This document shows positions 50,832-59,160 of a DNA stretch of 64,000 bases, piece by piece. The stretch is from Candidatus Brocadia sp. (lineage in GTDB: Bacteria > Planctomycetota > Brocadiia > Brocadiales > Brocadiaceae): contig WYAU01000008.1 of NCBI GenBank assembly GCA_011525665.1, positions 1 to 64,000 of the forward strand, given 5' to 3'. Made by a program: the position numbers and the translations under genes. Under the pieces are notes generated by a model. It did not search any database. It had not been told where the DNA came from and saw only the letters and a program-made list of their open reading frames with translations. Each line of letters begins with the position of its first letter. The stretch's first letter is position 1.

Positions 50832-52253
50832 TTATGCCTTTGAAAATAATTGTTGATAATTTACTACAGGATGATTTAATCCTAAACTTTTCCTCATACT
50901 CTCGGAATCAACATGCACATTCGTCGTAGTGAATAAATCTGTTGCAGCGAGTTTCCTGTAATCAATTTTTACGGCCCCCTGAACTCCGTCAATATCTATG
51001 TATTGTAAATAATCCGGATGGGTTAATTGGATAACCGGGCAACTCATGAGAAGCGCCTCTTCCAATACTGTTGTACTCATTCCGATAACTGCCAGGGCGC
51101 CCTCTATGTCGGTTTTTAGTGGGGTGCTTTTGGATATTTCAATGATGCCTTTCTTTGTCTTTGAATGTATCCAATATTTACCCCTAATGCTGATTTTTGC
51201 ATCCGGATGAAACCGCAACCTTACCGGTATTGATTCTCCGGTGGTATTAAATAAATTCCGTAGCGAAGCGATCAGGACATCGTTGTCAAATTGTGCAAGC
51301 GCTCCAACAAAAAGAAAATATCTTTTTTTCGCTGTATCTTTTATCCCTTTTGTTTCTTTCCAGAAAGAATAGCGGCAACTGCAACCTAACAGAAATTTCG
51401 TGTTTTCAAAATATGGTTTGAGGAGTTGGACCACCTTTTCATTATACACATACATTACATCGGGAAGTATTAACCCGGCTTTTTTTTCTTCCGGATAAGC
51501 AAAATACCATCTTTTACCAGGAGAAATTGATGCATGTTGAATGGTAAAACCTGTGGCCTTGTATTTCGATGCGATCATCCATACAGTCCTTGCGTAAAAA
51601 TGCATTTCATGGATGCATCCGATATTTTTAACTTTATGTTTTTCTACTACCTCTGATAAAGACTTTTCAAAGTAGTAGTCATATAACCATTGGAAACCAC
51701 ATACCCACGAAAACCATTTTAACAGCAACAGTGTCTTTTCAGTGGCATTTCCCTCTATCAGAAAGAAAGCACGTATTCCGCTTTTTATCAGTAAGCACGC
51801 CAGGAGTAACTTATCTTTACGTGCCAAATTTGCTACTTTTTCCACATTTTTCCCGCACGCGCTTGCGGCGCCAAAGACAAAAACACCGTCATCCTTTTCC
51901 GTAAAAACATAAGGTGTTTTAAATTCGCCATCTGAAGTTGCTTTTCCCAGGGCAGCAGGTACTACCAGAAGGGTATCAAGTATTTTTCCATATACGGCAT
52001 ATCCGAATGGTTTAAAGGTAAATATCAATTGTACCATTCCTTTTGTAGCATTCACTGCAATCAATCCCAGAAGGTTAGTTACTATTCTTAAGGCATGCCG
52101 ATTTCTATAACCAGGGTGCCATAACATGCAGAGGTCTGGACTCCGGGCGCTCAGAGGTGAGGAAAAGATTAATGAAATCAGGTTGTTTGGAACAAATCTG
52201 GCTGCTGTCGCCGCAAAGTTTGCAGCCAAACGTTCGAAAGGATCAAAGCACAT
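50832..52253 (-). CDS. GT-B-like surface-carbohydrate biosynthesis protein
   Basis: This 473-residue protein has no TM helix of note. Its C-terminal half shows 'GCIHEMHFYARTVWMIASKYKATGFTIQHASISPGK', 'DVMYVYNEKVVQLLKPYFENTKFLLGCSCRYSFW', 'IPVRLRFHPDAKISIRGKYWI' and 'STPLKTDIEGALAVIGMSTTVLEEALLMSCPVIQL'. The pairing of an RxHPxx strand with a G-x-S/STxxLEEA segment is the capsule/CDP-glycerol-type GT-B pattern, and it recalls the TIGR04326 group of surface-carbohydrate proteins. It probably transfers a sugar or phospho-polyol onto the surface glycan. The MITE target duplication directly follows its stop codon. Family naming is tentative. Confidence 0.65.
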   Translation of the reverse strand: MCFDPFERLAANFAATAARFVPNNLISLIFSSPLSARSPDLCMLWHPGYRNRHALRIVTNLLGLIAVNATKGMVQLIFTFKPFGYAVYGKILDTLLVVPAALGKATSDGEFKTPYVFTEKDDGVFVFGAASACGKNVEKVANLARKDKLLLACLLIKSGIRAFFLIEGNATEKTLLLLKWFSWVCGFQWLYDYYFEKSLSEVVEKHKVKNIGCIHEMHFYARTVWMIASKYKATGFTIQHASISPGKRWYFAYPEEKKAGLILPDVMYVYNEKVVQLLKPYFENTKFLLGCSCRYSFWKETKGIKDTAKKRYFLFVGALAQFDNDVLIASLRNLFNTTGESIPVRLRFHPDAKISIRGKYWIHSKTKKGIIEISKSTPLKTDIEGALAVIGMSTTVLEEALLMSCPVIQLTHPDYLQYIDIDGVQGAVKIDYRKLAATDLFTTTNVHVDSESMRKSLGLNHPVVNYQQLFSKA

Positions 52254-52825
52254 GAGCTAATCTGTTACTATGAAAAATCAATCAGATTTTAAATACAAAT
52301 TTTTACGACAGATGTCCACCCTCTTCACCCCCGCCAGCGGGGGACAGATGATTTTCTCCTTTTTTGAGGATGAAGGGGATGTATTCCGCCGATTATTTCA
52401 GTGAATACAAAACCGGTTAGCACACATCCCAAAAATCCGCACAGATAAGATGAAAACTCCTAACCCACCGCTCCGATCGTCCCCGATTAAACCGAGACAT
52501 TTAGTATAATTCCGTCTCAATGCCCGAGTTTACCCATTATATTAAACATCTTAAATAAGTTTACATATAATAGTCATTGCGAGCGACAGCGAAGCAATCC
52601 AACCCATGAGACTTCGTCGTGAGCTCAGTCGAACGATTGCTTCGGGCTAACGCCCTCGCAATGACAACTTCCTTTTTGCGTTTACTAGAGAGTACCGTTC
52701 AAATATAGTTCAACCTGCAAGATTGAACCAGCCTTTGGAAGTCTCCGGGTTCAACCTTTTTATGACCACCCCCTTCCCCGCCTTCGCAAGGAGGGGATGA
52801 AGGGATGGTCTTCTGCAGCTGTGTA
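52254..52825. repeat. intergenic repeat patch with three palindromic elements
   Basis: This 572-bp gap has no ORF. CCCCCGC-CA-GCGGGGG (52328-52343) is a perfect hairpin. A 93-bp palindromic element runs from GTCATTGCGAG (52573-52583) to CTCGCAATGAC (52655-52665), with inner GAAGCAATC and GATTGCTTC arms. A third C/G-rich inverted repeat lies at about 52769-52795. These resemble dispersed extragenic repeats found in many bacterial genomes. They may act as terminators and mark a boundary between two halves of the glycan locus. Confidence 0.7.
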
Positions 52826-53794
52826 TTATCCTTTTGTGGATAATACTTCCTGATAAGTAGTTGATACCTTCCATACCCGTTCTTTCACATCAAATTTTGA
52901 GTTGAAAATCATGACATCTGATTTGTCTTTATTGCGCTGATCGCAATTTTCACAAATGAGATCACTGCCCGTAAAATTACCCGTAGTATGACACCCTACA
53001 ATCTTTTTAAACAATGACGACTCAAATATTTCTTTGAGTGTTTGCGTTTTGAGGTCTCCTAACAATAATTTCCCGTTAAAGTCAAAACAACACATGTTCA
53101 CGGTCCCATCGACCTGGACCTGAAGAGGCGTGCTGAATGGTCTTCCGCATGTTATTAACTTTTCATGCTCTACGGCTCTGTAGTTCCTGCCATCTACCCA
53201 GTTATGAGGACGCCATACTTCTAACAGGTCGACTTTATCCTGCCAGTATTCTATCCACGATTCCAGTGTTGATTTATTGTGATTCTCCACCACATTATAG
53301 GTAATTAAGAGTTTTGTGGTTTTCTTAACCTTTGCAATATGAGTAAGATTATATTTAATCCTGCGAAACAAATCTTTGTTTTTTATCCCGTGTACCGCAT
53401 TGTATGATTTCGGAGAATTCCCATATATGCTTACACGTATTGACTCCACCCCTATATCTTCCAATCTCTTAAACCTGTCAACAGTAAGCAAGGAACCGTT
53501 TGTCAGAATGAGCACCGAAAAACCGCGCTTCTTTGCATAAATAATTTTATCGTCAAGCGACTCGTCTAACAGCGGTTCTCCCATACCGGGGAACGTTAAG
53601 GTATTATATTGTGAAGTTTCCGAGGTGATTTTATCAAAAATACTTTTAAACAACCCGAAACTCATCGTTTCAATTTTTCTGGTGAGCTTTTCTCTGGGGC
53701 ACAAGATGCAGTTGTAATTACAACTGGTTGTTACCTCAACTCTCATTTCATTGCTTTTGGGAATCATTTTATCTCCGGTTGCTTCCAATACCAT
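52826..53794 (-). CDS. radical SAM/SPASM protein 3
   Basis: This 322-residue enzyme has the cluster motif TTSCNYNCILCPREKL (CxxxCxxC, about 30-37) and 'LTFPGMGEPLLDESLDDKI' as its GGE-like element. 'DIGVESIRVSIYGNSPKSYNAVHGIKN' matches core strand motifs. The C-terminal SPASM domain has VNMCCFDFNGKLLLGDLKTQ and 'GSDLICENCDQRNKDKSD'. It is most like the first SPASM protein of this locus in layout. It is located downstream of the third B12-radical SAM gene with a 193-bp gap. Substrate unknown. Confidence 0.9.
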   Translation of the reverse strand: MVLEATGDKMIPKSNEMRVEVTTSCNYNCILCPREKLTRKIETMSFGLFKSIFDKITSETSQYNTLTFPGMGEPLLDESLDDKIIYAKKRGFSVLILTNGSLLTVDRFKRLEDIGVESIRVSIYGNSPKSYNAVHGIKNKDLFRRIKYNLTHIAKVKKTTKLLITYNVVENHNKSTLESWIEYWQDKVDLLEVWRPHNWVDGRNYRAVEHEKLITCGRPFSTPLQVQVDGTVNMCCFDFNGKLLLGDLKTQTLKEIFESSLFKKIVGCHTTGNFTGSDLICENCDQRNKDKSDVMIFNSKFDVKERVWKVSTTYQEVLSTKG

Positions 53795-53987
53795 TGTCCA
53801 TTTTCAAAATATCCCTGACCCGAACGAGTCGGAAAAGATTTTTAATAGCCCTGATGGTCCTTAATCGTTTTAACACATAAACAATTTTCACAACACCACA
53901 TATTCTTTTATTTGATGAAGTTCGGCTTAGTTGCCTGAAAAAAATGTGTAAAATCCTTCTTTTTTAACGAGTTTTTTATAAACCCAT

Positions 53988-55553
53988 TCACTCCCCTTTT
54001 CTAAGGGGGATCTGGTTGTGGCTTTGCTGCGCATGCTCTCTTATTCCCAAAATACCTTTTATAAAGTCATTGACTCGTGCTTTTAACTTAATTCTTCCAC
54101 GGGTATCGGGAGGAACAATAGCGTGATAAATCATTTTCATATACTTTTCAAAGGTAATGGATAAAATGTTACGATACTGTCCTCTTTTTTTATAATAAGC
54201 ACAGTCAACTCTGTAGGCAAGATCAATAACCTTATTTAAAAATTTTTGCCTCGGCATATCGGTTAGATTATATTTGTAATCAGCGTATCCTCCGAGATTG
54301 AAGAGATATTCCCGTGTATCTTTTACAATTCCTTTATCCAGAACATGCTGAAACAAAGGCGATCCGGGGTAGGGGGTTGCCAGAGCCGCATAATACTCCT
54401 TGCTTGTTAAATCCAGGCTTATCAGGAAGTCTTTCGTTTCATTCATTGTTTTTATCGTTTCGCCGGGCATACCGAATACTATGTTTACCGTACATGGCAT
54501 CCCAACTTCTTTCATGAGCGAAACGGCCTTATAGTTATCCTGCACCTTGGTCTTTTTTTTCATGATATCAAGCATAGTCTGGCTCCCCGATTCAATCCCG
54601 TAGCTTATCCTCCTGAACCCCGCCTCTTTCATCTTTTCTAATATTTCCTTATCAACGATGTTTGGCTTTCCACCGCTGGAAAAGAAACTAACTTTAATGC
54701 CACGGTTAATTATTTCATCACAGACCTCGTGAAGCCATTTTTTATTAATAAGTATCAGGTCATCCATTATCTGAAATGATGTTGCACCATACCGGCTCAT
54801 CATAAACTCTATATAATCGGCAATGTACTGAGGGGAATGCTTCCGGTGAAGCCTGTTGAAATGGAAACAAAAGGTACATTCATAGACACATCCTCTGCTC
54901 ATAAGTAAAGGCAGGAACCGCTCATCCTCTCGAAAGTGATAATTTTCATTACAGAGGACGTTCTTTATCCATCTTCTTTGATTTTCAACGTAGTATTCCA
55001 AATCAACCTCATCATACGTTAAAAATGGGATATAATCCAGGTTCATGGGAAGTTCGGGTTTATTTCCCGCATATCTTCCTTCTTCATTCAAATAATGCAG
55101 TCCCGGTATATTTCTCAAACCTTCCTTGTTGTGCGGATAACACTTCATAAATTGTTCAATAACTAATTCACCGTCCGATTCGCAGATGTAATCGACTGGC
55201 GCATGCTTTTCCCACAACTCTTTGACCGGGAGGCCAAGAGAACCACCAATTATTATTGGCAATCCCTCTCTCTTTTCCCGTACTTTTTTAACAAGACGTT
55301 CGCAGTAAGAGTACGATGAAACAACGCTTCCTATACCAAGGATGTCAAAATCTTTAGATAACACATAATCGATCCCGGAATCATCCTGGAGATTGAACTT
55401 TTCTGGTTGCGTATTAATGAGATACGGGATGTCTACTATTTCTGCCTCATGTCCGGTTCTCCGGATTGACTGTGCAATATACAACAAGTGAAGCGGTGGG
55501 AAAATATATGTATCTTTAAGATAACGGGCCGGATTGACAAGAAGGACTTTCAT
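53988..55553 (-). CDS. B12-binding radical SAM protein 3
   Basis: This 521-residue protein has an N-terminal cobalamin domain ('KVLLVNPARYLKDTYIFPPLHLLYIAQSIRRTGHEAEIVD'), 'YVLSKDFDILGIGSVVSSYSYCERLVKKVREKREGLPIIIGGSLGLPV'. The radical SAM core has MSRGCVYECTFCFHF (CxxxCxxC) and 'MKEAGFRRISYGIESGSQTMLDIMKKKTKV', 'VNIVFGMPGETIKTMNETKDFLISLDLTS'. The last residues, HNQIPLRKGE, are encoded by a CCCC...AGGGGG repeat-like DNA block (53988-54015), so the natural C-terminus may have been overwritten by a repeat. Confidence 0.9.
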   Translation of the reverse strand: MKVLLVNPARYLKDTYIFPPLHLLYIAQSIRRTGHEAEIVDIPYLINTQPEKFNLQDDSGIDYVLSKDFDILGIGSVVSSYSYCERLVKKVREKREGLPIIIGGSLGLPVKELWEKHAPVDYICESDGELVIEQFMKCYPHNKEGLRNIPGLHYLNEEGRYAGNKPELPMNLDYIPFLTYDEVDLEYYVENQRRWIKNVLCNENYHFREDERFLPLLMSRGCVYECTFCFHFNRLHRKHSPQYIADYIEFMMSRYGATSFQIMDDLILINKKWLHEVCDEIINRGIKVSFFSSGGKPNIVDKEILEKMKEAGFRRISYGIESGSQTMLDIMKKKTKVQDNYKAVSLMKEVGMPCTVNIVFGMPGETIKTMNETKDFLISLDLTSKEYYAALATPYPGSPLFQHVLDKGIVKDTREYLFNLGGYADYKYNLTDMPRQKFLNKVIDLAYRVDCAYYKKRGQYRNILSITFEKYMKMIYHAIVPPDTRGRIKLKARVNDFIKGILGIREHAQQSHNQIPLRKGE

Positions 55554-55645
55554 TTATTTCCTTTTATATTTTTGATGATCGATTAAGAAGACTCTGTGAG
55601 GCTATGAGACCAATTTTACATGAATATTTATTTTACCGTAACATT

Positions 55646-56653
55646 TTACCGGATTATCCTGCCTCCGGGATTTTTAAGAAAATTCTCAACATCGCTGATT
55701 CCACTCTGCGAAGCGTCTCCCCGCACGGTGTGGTTTAAAGCCGACAACCCAACGGCAAAATTTATCGTCCGCTGATAATCTTCTTTATAATGAATTAAAC
55801 CGTGTATTATTCCGGCGGCGAAACTATCTCCCGTACCTATTCTGTCTACGATATTCGTTATCCTTATTTCCGGCCCCTTATACGTAATGAAATTGCTGTC
55901 CTTCTTTACACATAATAAACCGCTCCATCCGTTTTCATTTGCCGAAACTGATTCTCTGAGACTTATTGCAACGTATTGAAGATATGGCAGACTTTTGAAA
56001 CAATGAGAGGCCACCTTCTCATAATTAACCTGTTCTCTTTTGTCTTCATCCTGAATTCCCAGTGCATCATGAAAGTCTGTTTCGTTTCCAACAATCAGGC
56101 AGGCCTTCGAACACATTTCCCACATAATTTTATGTATTGATAATTGTTTATCCTTAACCCACTCCCATAATTTGCTTCTATAGTTTAGGTCGATTGATAT
56201 CCTGCAATCCGGACTGATATCACTGAATATTTTTTTTAGTGTTACATAAACATTTTCTGACACGGCTGGTGATATACCGCTGGTGTGGAACCAGTATGTG
56301 TCCGTAAAAATTTTGTCCCAATCAAAATCACTGTGGCTTATTTCAGAGAAGGATGAACCTACACGATCATAAAATACCTGCGAAGCCCTTGGGCCGGTTC
56401 CGATTTCAGTCCAGTATAAACCGACTCGCTCTCCTCCAAAAGTGATATTTGAAGTGTCGAGAGAGTAGCTTCTTAAATATCGGATTATTTTTTCAGACAA
56501 AACCCCCGCCGGAAGTCTGGTAATGAATCCACACCGATTCCCGATAAGTGAAAGAGCAATTGAGACGTTCGATTCACTTCCGCCCGGTTCTATAGTAAAA
56601 GCTGATGCCTGGATAACCTTCTCACCGAAAACAGAAGGAGTAATTCTCAGCAT
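55646..56653 (-). CDS. PfkB-family carbohydrate kinase
   Basis: This 335-residue kinase has 'IEPGGSESNVSIALSLIGNRCGFITRLP' near the N-terminus (a GGxxxN substrate motif) and the C-terminal ATP/catalytic motif ITNIVDRIGTGDSFAAGIIHGLIHY with catalytic Asp in GTGDSFAAG. 'ISIDLNYRSKLWEW' and 'IVGNETDFHDALG' are typical of 2-keto-3-deoxygluconate kinases. It likely phosphorylates a keto-deoxy sugar or related sugar acid. Its neighbours, an aldolase-fusion protein and a CMP-sugar synthetase-like protein, suggest that it acts on an intermediate of the same surface-sugar pathway. Confidence 0.88.
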   Translation of the reverse strand: MLRITPSVFGEKVIQASAFTIEPGGSESNVSIALSLIGNRCGFITRLPAGVLSEKIIRYLRSYSLDTSNITFGGERVGLYWTEIGTGPRASQVFYDRVGSSFSEISHSDFDWDKIFTDTYWFHTSGISPAVSENVYVTLKKIFSDISPDCRISIDLNYRSKLWEWVKDKQLSIHKIMWEMCSKACLIVGNETDFHDALGIQDEDKREQVNYEKVASHCFKSLPYLQYVAISLRESVSANENGWSGLLCVKKDSNFITYKGPEIRITNIVDRIGTGDSFAAGIIHGLIHYKEDYQRTINFAVGLSALNHTVRGDASQSGISDVENFLKNPGGRIIR

Positions 56654-56733
56654 AATTTCACCGAACGTAAGTATTTTTTTATGGTTATTGTGAATAACGT
56701 CTTCCTTTTTATAGAGTATAGGAAAAGAACCCT

Positions 56734-58470
56734 TTAGATATAATTATTTATACCTTTATAAAATTCGCTGTAACTTGTAGGTGTTACAATGTGTATTCCT
56801 TCTTTACCGTGTTTTAATAGGTATTCGTTTATTTGCCCGAGGAATTTATAATTCCATTGATGAAGGTCTAATATGAGATTTATATCTTCTTTTTCTTCCT
56901 GCTCTTTATAGAAAAGAAGATTGCCATCGGCATCGATATTACGATATCCATCCATGCCGGCGGCAAATATCCTGTCTGCACCCATAACTATTGCTACGCC
57001 CATAAGAAGCACTGAAACAGTGCGGCAATTACATTGTATCACACCATCGATTATTTCAAAATCGTTATTAAGCGTATCCAAATAATAAATAGTCTCATAA
57101 TCTCTCTGAGTATATTCGCGTATCATTTCTTCCGAGATATATTGCCCGATGAGGAGTTTTGATTCTAATGATACGTTATCTATATAACTAACAAACCTTC
57201 TTTTATTACAGAATGCATGATAGTGGGGTTTAAATATATCGGCCAGATAATTTGCACCAAATACGATGGGGTTGTATTTATTGATAAAGTTTTGTATTTG
57301 ATCGTGGTATTTCATGAGGCTCGGACCGTTGCCAAGGATCAAGCACGTCTTCCCCTTATGCCTGTTACTATAGGTGACGTGTTGTTTATCCGAATCCCTT
57401 CTTTTCTGTGGCAAATATTCTTCACCTTTTATTTCTTTCTGCTTACAGGAACTTCCGATGATACCTTCATGAATAATTTCAGTAAGTAACCCCTCGGAAA
57501 ACCCAACCGGGTTTTTCCTGTTTATACAGTCAAGCGCCCTCCAGATGTCTTCCATAGTATACTCTTTTAAATTCACCAGTTTCTGCGCATATGACGGGTG
57601 GCACTTAAATAATCCTGAAAGCATATATATAAGCTGGTAACCCCATCCGATTTCTTTCTGCATGGTTATGAAATACTTATCAATACAGTTAAGTACCGGA
57701 ATTACATTAAATTTGTCTGGCACCTTATCGTGTAAATATAAAAGGGTTATCTCGGTCGGAAGATTGCCTGCCCCTCTCCCCATTCCGAAGATAGAACTGT
57801 CAATGATATCAACCCCGCACTTGATCGCTTCTATTGAATTTGCAAAAGCCATCTGTAAATTGTTATGGGGATGGAATCCGGTCTTTACGTAAGGTTGTAA
57901 TTTTATAAGAGGCTCAAGCATTTTGGCTATTTGATCGGGAAATAGAGAACCATAGCTGTCAGCCACGTAAGCGTAGTCAGCCCCTGAATCTTTAATTATC
58001 CCGGCCAGTTCATTCCTCTCGTGGTCGGTGTAACTGGAATACCCCATGGCCTGAATCGACGTTTCATAACCCTTTTCTTTTATCTTCTGAAGGAGGCTTA
58101 AGGCATTTTTCATCTCGTGCTTATGGGCAGCAAGGCGTATGAGGTTTACGATGCTTTCGTCTTTTGGTTCGATGTCAGAAATTTCAAACTTTCCGTAATC
58201 GACCATCATGGCGATTTGAGAACCCTGTATCCCATCACACACTTCGATAATATCCTTTTGCCCGGAAAATCTCCAAAGACCGTAGGTACCTTTGCTGAAA
58301 TATTTTTCTGTACCCCGGTATCCGATCTCAAAATAATCTACCCCTGCTTTTGAGAGTGCCCGATACACTTCACGGACGAATTTTTTCTCGAAACGCCAAT
58401 TATTCAGATATCCGCCGTCACGGATTGTACAGTCCAATATTTTTACTATACCGTTAGAAGCAGTTGTCAT
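56734..58470 (-). CDS. HMGL-like aldolase fused to a DUF115-like C-terminal domain
   Basis: This 578-residue protein has an N-terminal aldolase barrel of the DRE-TIM/4-hydroxy-2-oxovalerate aldolase type. It shows ILDCTIRDGGYLNNWRFEK (metal/substrate Arg and Asp), 'YFEIGYRGTEKYFS', 'DSGADYAYVADSYGSLFPDQI', and the metal-binding 'TGFHPHNNLQMAFANSIEAI' and 'IDSSIFGMGRGAGNLPTEI'. From about residue 372 a second domain begins 'HKGKTCLILGNGPSLMKYHDQIQNFINKYNPIVFGANYLADIF', with 'VLLMGVAIVMGADRIFAAGMDGYRNI', resembling DUF115/glycosyltransferase-29-like motif sets. It would build or cleave a C-C bond in sugar-acid synthesis, while the C-terminal domain may transfer the product. Between the domains there is a charged linker (about 345-372). 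Confidence 0.8.
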   Translation of the reverse strand: MTTASNGIVKILDCTIRDGGYLNNWRFEKKFVREVYRALSKAGVDYFEIGYRGTEKYFSKGTYGLWRFSGQKDIIEVCDGIQGSQIAMMVDYGKFEISDIEPKDESIVNLIRLAAHKHEMKNALSLLQKIKEKGYETSIQAMGYSSYTDHERNELAGIIKDSGADYAYVADSYGSLFPDQIAKMLEPLIKLQPYVKTGFHPHNNLQMAFANSIEAIKCGVDIIDSSIFGMGRGAGNLPTEITLLYLHDKVPDKFNVIPVLNCIDKYFITMQKEIGWGYQLIYMLSGLFKCHPSYAQKLVNLKEYTMEDIWRALDCINRKNPVGFSEGLLTEIIHEGIIGSSCKQKEIKGEEYLPQKRRDSDKQHVTYSNRHKGKTCLILGNGPSLMKYHDQIQNFINKYNPIVFGANYLADIFKPHYHAFCNKRRFVSYIDNVSLESKLLIGQYISEEMIREYTQRDYETIYYLDTLNNDFEIIDGVIQCNCRTVSVLLMGVAIVMGADRIFAAGMDGYRNIDADGNLLFYKEQEEKEDINLILDLHQWNYKFLGQINEYLLKHGKEGIHIVTPTSYSEFYKGINNYI

Positions 58471-58488
58471 AGGTTCTCCGAATTAATA

Positions 58489-59157
58489 TTAACGCACTAA
58501 CTGTTTTTCAAGTATCAATTCCGCAAGCTGGAAATCTTCCAGGGTATCGATATCGTGACCTTCAAAGGCATTCACTAACTTAATAAAAGGATTCGAGCTG
58601 ATTCTCTGCGCCTGTGTCACAAAAACTTCCCGCCTGAAAACATAAAGTCCGGATTGTTCAAACACTATCGGTTCCATGTCTTGTGTCCGGGGAATAGGTT
58701 TCTCCAGAGAGTAGTTCAACGGTTTCCCCTGATACCACGCAAACCTTCTCACTTCCTGGGCGGCAAATGCCGAATCATTTTCGCCGGATATAACTTTTTT
58801 TAAACATTCCGATACAGTTTCGGGTTTGATAAAAGGAGACGTTATATGAAGCAGCACGATTATTTCTGCCTTTTCTCTTTTAAGAAATTCTCCCACAAAG
58901 TCCTGAACTTTAGCTTCGTTTGTATCCAGATAGGGCGGACGTTCCATGAATGTATATTTTAGCCCTTTTTCAATGTATTTTACTATTGACGGTTCAGAGG
59001 CGAAAATAATACTGTCGTCAATTAATTCAACCTTGTTCAGTGTTCTCATGACATAGTTAACAAGAGGGGTATTCCCGAGCATACGCACGTTTTTCTGCGG
59101 GAGTCTTTCGCTGTTAAGTTTGGAAGGAATAAACCCCACAATCCTCATTGTCTTCAT
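58489..59157 (-). CDS. CMP-sugar synthetase-like cytidylyltransferase (KDO/sialic-acid type)
   Basis: This 222-residue nucleotidyltransferase starts 'IVGFIPSKLNSERLPQKNVRMLGNTPLVNYVMRTL', the family's R-x-P-x-KN nucleotide-binding loop in slightly altered form. It has 'VLLHITSPFIKPETVSECLKKVI' (CTP/sugar-binding part) and 'ENDSAFAAQEVRRFAWYQGKPLNY', ending 'NAFEGHDIDTLEDFQLAELIL', typical of acylneuraminate cytidylyltransferases. It would form a CMP-activated acidic sugar. It sits between the aldolase fusion and a GT-B-like capsule protein, which fits a pathway running from aldolase to CMP-sugar to transferase. Only 3 bp separate it from the next gene upstream. Confidence 0.88.
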   Translation of the reverse strand: MKTMRIVGFIPSKLNSERLPQKNVRMLGNTPLVNYVMRTLNKVELIDDSIIFASEPSIVKYIEKGLKYTFMERPPYLDTNEAKVQDFVGEFLKREKAEIIVLLHITSPFIKPETVSECLKKVISGENDSAFAAQEVRRFAWYQGKPLNYSLEKPIPRTQDMEPIVFEQSGLYVFRREVFVTQAQRISSNPFIKLVNAFEGHDIDTLEDFQLAELILEKQLVR

Positions 59158-59160
59158 TTC

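Noticed and set aside
43504-55553. Radical SAM genes as ladderane-lipid biosynthesis genes
   Set aside because: B12-radical SAM proteins have been proposed for such a role in anammox bacteria, but here the neighbours are glycosyltransferases and sugar genes, and no fatty-acid gene is present.
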